Part shown: piece by piece, positions 61,055 to 64,000 of the stretch
Numbering within the stretch: the first letter of the stretch is position 1
Layout of the letters: every line of letters begins with the position of its first letter
Source: Agarophyton chilense
Taxonomy: Eukaryota; Rhodophyta; Florideophyceae; Gracilariales; Gracilariaceae
Assembly: GCA_030374765.1 (NCBI GenBank)
Contig: JARGXX010000095.1
Span: forward strand, 2,232,001 to 2,296,000
Direction of reading: 5' to 3'
Length of the DNA: 64,000 bases
Notes under the pieces: generated by a model
Seen by the model: only the letters and a program-made list of their open reading frames with translations
What the model was told of the DNA's origin: nothing
Databases searched by the model: none
Made by a program: the position numbers and the translations under genes

Positions 61055-61678
61055 ATGTGGTTGCCTCCGCTCATCTTGTTGACACTCGCAGTTGCTTTGG
61101 GTTGTGCCCCCACAGCCCATTCCTTCGGAATTCATATACCTCCAGGAGGTATGGAGCACTGCTTTTTCAGAGAAGTTCATGCCAATTATCATATATACAT
61201 TCACTATGTGGCCCGTGAAACCATTAATATTAAACTAATGGACACAAACGATAAAGTTTTGTACGCAAAACGATCAGTTCTTCAAGGAAGTTTCGATTTT
61301 CAAGTCATCGAAGACGGATCCTACCGAATATGCCTTTCAGTGGAACAAATGAGAAGGAAACCAACCATAACTAAGTTCCGTTTTCTGGTGGTTGATCCCA
61401 ACATTTCGAGCGATAAAATTGCCACTTTGGAACAGGTACACACGGCAACCAAACTCTGCGATGACGTCAAGAAGCTCTCAGACCGTGTGCTTTTCCGAAC
61501 TCATCTTTACTCAGACACCGCACTTGAGACAGATGAAGTATTGAAGAGTTCGATTTCGCTCACAGGTCGATTGGTAGCCCTAGAATGTGTTGCGGCGCTT
61601 CTGGCCGCTGTAAGTCAAGTCTCGTACGTCCGCAAAATGTTATGGTCGAGCCGTTCGAGACTTCAACGCATGGTGTGA
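61055..61678 (+). CDS. p24 family cargo receptor (emp24/gp25L, GOLD domain)
   Basis: ATG 61055, 207 residues, the usual size for p24 proteins. Signal peptide 1-23 (LPPLILLTLAVALGCAPTAHS). GOLD domain about 24-115 with the paired cysteines Cys36 and Cys93 and the pattern GGMEHCFFREV ... GSFDFQVIEDGSYRICLS. A heptad-like helix follows (EVLKSSISLTGRLVALE), then a transmembrane segment about 171-192 and a short basic tail (YVRKMLWSSRSRLQRMV). The tail lacks the usual double-Phe and double-Lys sorting signals. It would form part of COPI/COPII-coated vesicles between ER and Golgi. Its stop lies 15 bp from the stop of the convergent decapping gene. Confidence 0.88.
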   Translation: MWLPPLILLTLAVALGCAPTAHSFGIHIPPGGMEHCFFREVHANYHIYIHYVARETINIKLMDTNDKVLYAKRSVLQGSFDFQVIEDGSYRICLSVEQMRRKPTITKFRFLVVDPNISSDKIATLEQVHTATKLCDDVKKLSDRVLFRTHLYSDTALETDEVLKSSISLTGRLVALECVAALLAAVSQVSYVRKMLWSSRSRLQRMV

Positions 61679-61693
61679 CCCGTGTCTCCTATT

Positions 61694-62803
61694 CTACTCC
61701 AACCCAGGGACTCTTTCGACGCACTTAGATTTCATCCTCGATCCAACTTGACCGTCTTCATCGCAAAGGAAGTAGCCCTCAATCGTTCCTTCGCGTGCAC
61801 TGTACCGTAAGCGGAGGGTAGAACCGTTTTGTTTTCCACAAGCACGACGAATGGCGTGCAGCAAAAAGTCAATGAAGTTGAGACACACAAATGGCTCCCA
61901 ACAGCCAGACATACGCCTATCCTGGAAATAATGACGCGCTTCTCGATGCAGTTTGTGGGTCTCAAGGCGTTTCACTCCTAATAACTCTCCGTCATCACTA
62001 CGCAACCCTAGAAAGATGTACCGTACACCAGCCAAATAAGACTGAATCCAATACTTTGGGAACCGATATCTATACATATTGCCCAAATCCTTTTCATTTC
62101 GAACCTCCCGCATCGTCTTGAGTTCCAGATAGCTGCGTATGGGGTTCTCTATGCTGTTTGGGTCTCCAGTAGTACAATCGATTTCTGCGCTTATAACGAT
62201 TCGGTGATTTCCAATCCGCAGACGAGCAATGCTGCAGAATTCAGAATTTGCGTTAACAGGTTCCTCTTCAGTTCCGGTGCAGAGTGCCTCGAAGCGATAG
62301 CCGTAGTACATGAAACGAGCTGCCGAAGGGTTTGTAGAGTCATTATCAATCTTTCTCATATCCAAAAACAATGTGTTTCCGACCGTGGCGCAATCCATTT
62401 CCCAATTATCTCGTTGATTGTACGGAGTTCCCCCAATTTTGTTTAGATTGTTGCGAAAGGTGACCACGTCGGCTTCTTCCCATAGATTGAAATCGCTGTG
62501 TTGTACAGCTTCCACGACGGTGTCGACAGTCGCAATCTCATCACTTTTGCGAACGAAAGTCTCGAATTGATGACCCAGATTCGTGTTTAAAATTGGTTCC
62601 TTGTATCTCTTGAGCTCTGTTCTACTGCCGTGATGTACTTGTCGATTTGCAGCTCTCGAAAAGAAAGCTACTTCACGTGGCTCAGAAATATGGAGCTTAT
62701 TTGACCATGAAGCGGCAGACTTCAACCACCGTTTAACGTCGATGAGAATTGCAGCTTCTGGTTCTTCTGCCGGCTTTGTGTTATTAACTAGCGAGGGATC
62801 CAT
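61694..62803 (-). CDS. DXO/Rai1 family decapping and exoribonuclease enzyme
   Basis: Start set at ATG 62803 (MDPSLVNNTKPAEE); a GTG lies two codons upstream. 369 residues. The family removes incomplete or NAD caps and pyrophosphate from mRNA 5' ends as RNA quality control. Motifs: basic entry HHGSRTELKRYKEP; motif II YYGYRFEAL (Glu172); motif III ISAEIDCTTGD (Glu207, Asp209); motif IV SYLELKTMREV (Glu227, Lys229); and PKYWIQSYLAGVRYIFLGLR (Lys250, Gln254), matching the catalytic set of human DXO. GVKRLETHKL follows. The length matches the family. Without the partner Xrn2/Rat1 context, DXO versus Rai1 cannot be decided. Intronless. Confidence 0.92.
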   Translation of the reverse strand: MDPSLVNNTKPAEEPEAAILIDVKRWLKSAASWSNKLHISEPREVAFFSRAANRQVHHGSRTELKRYKEPILNTNLGHQFETFVRKSDEIATVDTVVEAVQHSDFNLWEEADVVTFRNNLNKIGGTPYNQRDNWEMDCATVGNTLFLDMRKIDNDSTNPSAARFMYYGYRFEALCTGTEEEPVNANSEFCSIARLRIGNHRIVISAEIDCTTGDPNSIENPIRSYLELKTMREVRNEKDLGNMYRYRFPKYWIQSYLAGVRYIFLGLRSDDGELLGVKRLETHKLHREARHYFQDRRMSGCWEPFVCLNFIDFLLHAIRRACGKQNGSTLRLRYSAREGTIEGYFLCDEDGQVGSRMKSKCVERVPGLE

Positions 62804-62809
62804 TTCCAC

Positions 62810-64000
62810 TGTGTCTCGTTTGTTCTTTGGAGACCTTTACTCGGCTTGGTTACGGCGTCACGGTGCAGCGTCACGGTACTGTTGTCCGGCTCCGAACAAA
62901 GAAATACTGATGGTTGATGAATCAATCATCCGAGGACCATTGCTTGTTTGAGGGATGAGCAAGACATAAAAGCTTTTTTGGTGTTGATCAACCACTACCC
63001 TTTCGCTCATATGGTCTGAGGTCGAAAAGATACGGTATATTCCTCACATCATTCCTGATTCGGCTTTACCGACCCGAACAGCATTCTAGCTACCTATGTG
63101 CAGTATAGGGATATAGGGTTACTACCGCTTAGTGTGCACTGTATCCTAAAGTTCAAATTTCTTCACGTTTTACTAACGCATCCTACTATTAGCTAGTCAG
63201 TCAAATAAGAATATACTTAATGTACCCTTCGTACCTACCTTCGTACTATGCAGCGAGCAACTCCCTCAGCGTCTCTTTGTCTGTATATCTCTTTGGAAGA
63301 TTGCACTGTTCACACATAATACCCGTCCTTTTCTCCTCTCTGGCACAATGTTCCCCTCTTTCAAAACATGAAGTTTTTCTGTTTTTATCTGTTTAGGATC
63401 GCCACAAACACTCTGATCATCCAAGAATTTTCAACAACGATATTTCTTATCTGCCGAGCACATATCCAGCAGGATCCAGCAGGATTGGCAGTATGTTCTT
63501 CCGGGCGTGTCGTATTGTCCAAGGGCCATTTGTTGGGCGCTTTTGATGTTTTTGTCCTCCATTTATGTAGCAGTATCACTTCTTTGTAATGTGTGTTTCA
63601 AAAAAAAGTTTTTATTTAGGGAGCAATGTGGTCTACAGTACAAGAAATGAATGCACTGGATTACCTTCGGTAGGTTCTCCTGACGTTCAGAGAAACTGCA
63701 GCCAGCACTTGTCAGGAAGGAGTGCAGCAAGGCTTACGTTCTCATCTCGTGTTCTTCTCTTGGTCATGATGCAGGTTCCATCAACGCGTGCGTCGCAAGC
63801 AACCAGGGCCGCAAACGCTTTGAGTATCCGTTCTGGAAACACTTTTCTCAGATTTTTCTTTTCTACTTATCAAAACGCTTGACCGCCGCACCTCACATCA
63901 CACGAAACTGCATCTGAACATAGTACAGTACGCACCCGCGAAATCTGGTGCTAATCTTCCCCCTTTTTTGTTTATAGTATTGAAGAAGAACTTTGTCTGT
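62810..64000. other. No recognisable gene; right edge of window
   Basis: Upstream flank of the decapping gene. It contains TACCCTTCGTACCTACCTTC (63222-63241), an inverted relative of the ACGAAGG boxes at 60561-60590. A short duplication CCAGCAGGATCCAGCAGGAT lies near 63466. Short frames have no recognisable domain. Confidence 0.4.

Noticed and set aside
1..64000. tRNA genes
   Set aside because: I looked for T-arm consensus strings; the only convincing one is the primer-site complement at 26613-26630, which lacks the rest of a tRNA.

Overview
The window looks like nuclear DNA of a eukaryote with very few introns and a genome split into transposon-rich and gene-dense blocks. Every confidently recognised cellular gene is one uninterrupted reading frame, including a 10.6 kb ATM-type kinase. 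That architecture, with chromoviral Gypsy, DIRS, Mutator and Tc1/mariner elements next to tight intronless gene clusters, is what is known from florideophyte red algae such as Chondrus. The taxonomic assignment is inference; no species marker is present. Layout: bases 1 to about 36,400 are almost entirely mobile elements in different states of decay. In order they are: a Ty1/copia RT-RNase H remnant (67-1600); a Tc1/mariner relic (1780-2981); a 6.2 kb Mutator-like element with roughly 250-bp terminal inverted repeats, a MULE transposase relic and a Ulp1-type protease relic (4161-10376); a 4.9 kb piggyBac-like element with 192-bp inverted repeats and TTAT flanks, whose coding strand carries a DDE_Tnp_1_7-like transposase relic followed by a PD-(D/E)XK-like nuclease relic (10503-15392); a pogo/Tigger-like transposase pseudogene cut in two by a young 11.8 kb chromovirus with 922/921-bp LTRs and a perfect 5-bp target duplication (15757-27553); a pair of 155-bp direct repeats; a DIRS-type tyrosine-recombinase retrotransposon with intact gag-like, RT-RNase H and recombinase frames (30348-34446); and a second Tc1/mariner relic (35332-36336). 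Bases 36,400-40,900 contain little that can be recognised apart from a Cys/His-rich ORF. Bases 40,898-62,803 form the gene-dense block. It holds a lysophosphatidate acyltransferase (+), phosphoglucomutase (-), a type-II membrane nucleotide pyrophosphatase/phosphodiesterase (-), a glutathionyl-hydroquinone reductase-type GST (+), ATM/Tel1 (-), a p24 cargo receptor (+) and a DXO/Rai1 decapping enzyme (-). Neighbours are divergent or convergent with short spacers. They belong to unrelated housekeeping processes (lipid synthesis, carbohydrate flux, nucleotide hydrolysis, redox, DNA damage signalling, ER-Golgi traffic, RNA quality control), so the cluster looks like compact packing rather than a pathway cluster. 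The most unusual items are in the transposon block: a piggyBac-like element with an appended nuclease-like region and GGGTGA-rich termini, and a chromovirus with a large antisense ORF next to its 3' LTR, an in-frame stop in pol and an atypical zinc knuckle in gag. Several ORF starts proposed by simple ORF calling are GTG or TTG; where that happened I moved the start to the first ATG and say so.
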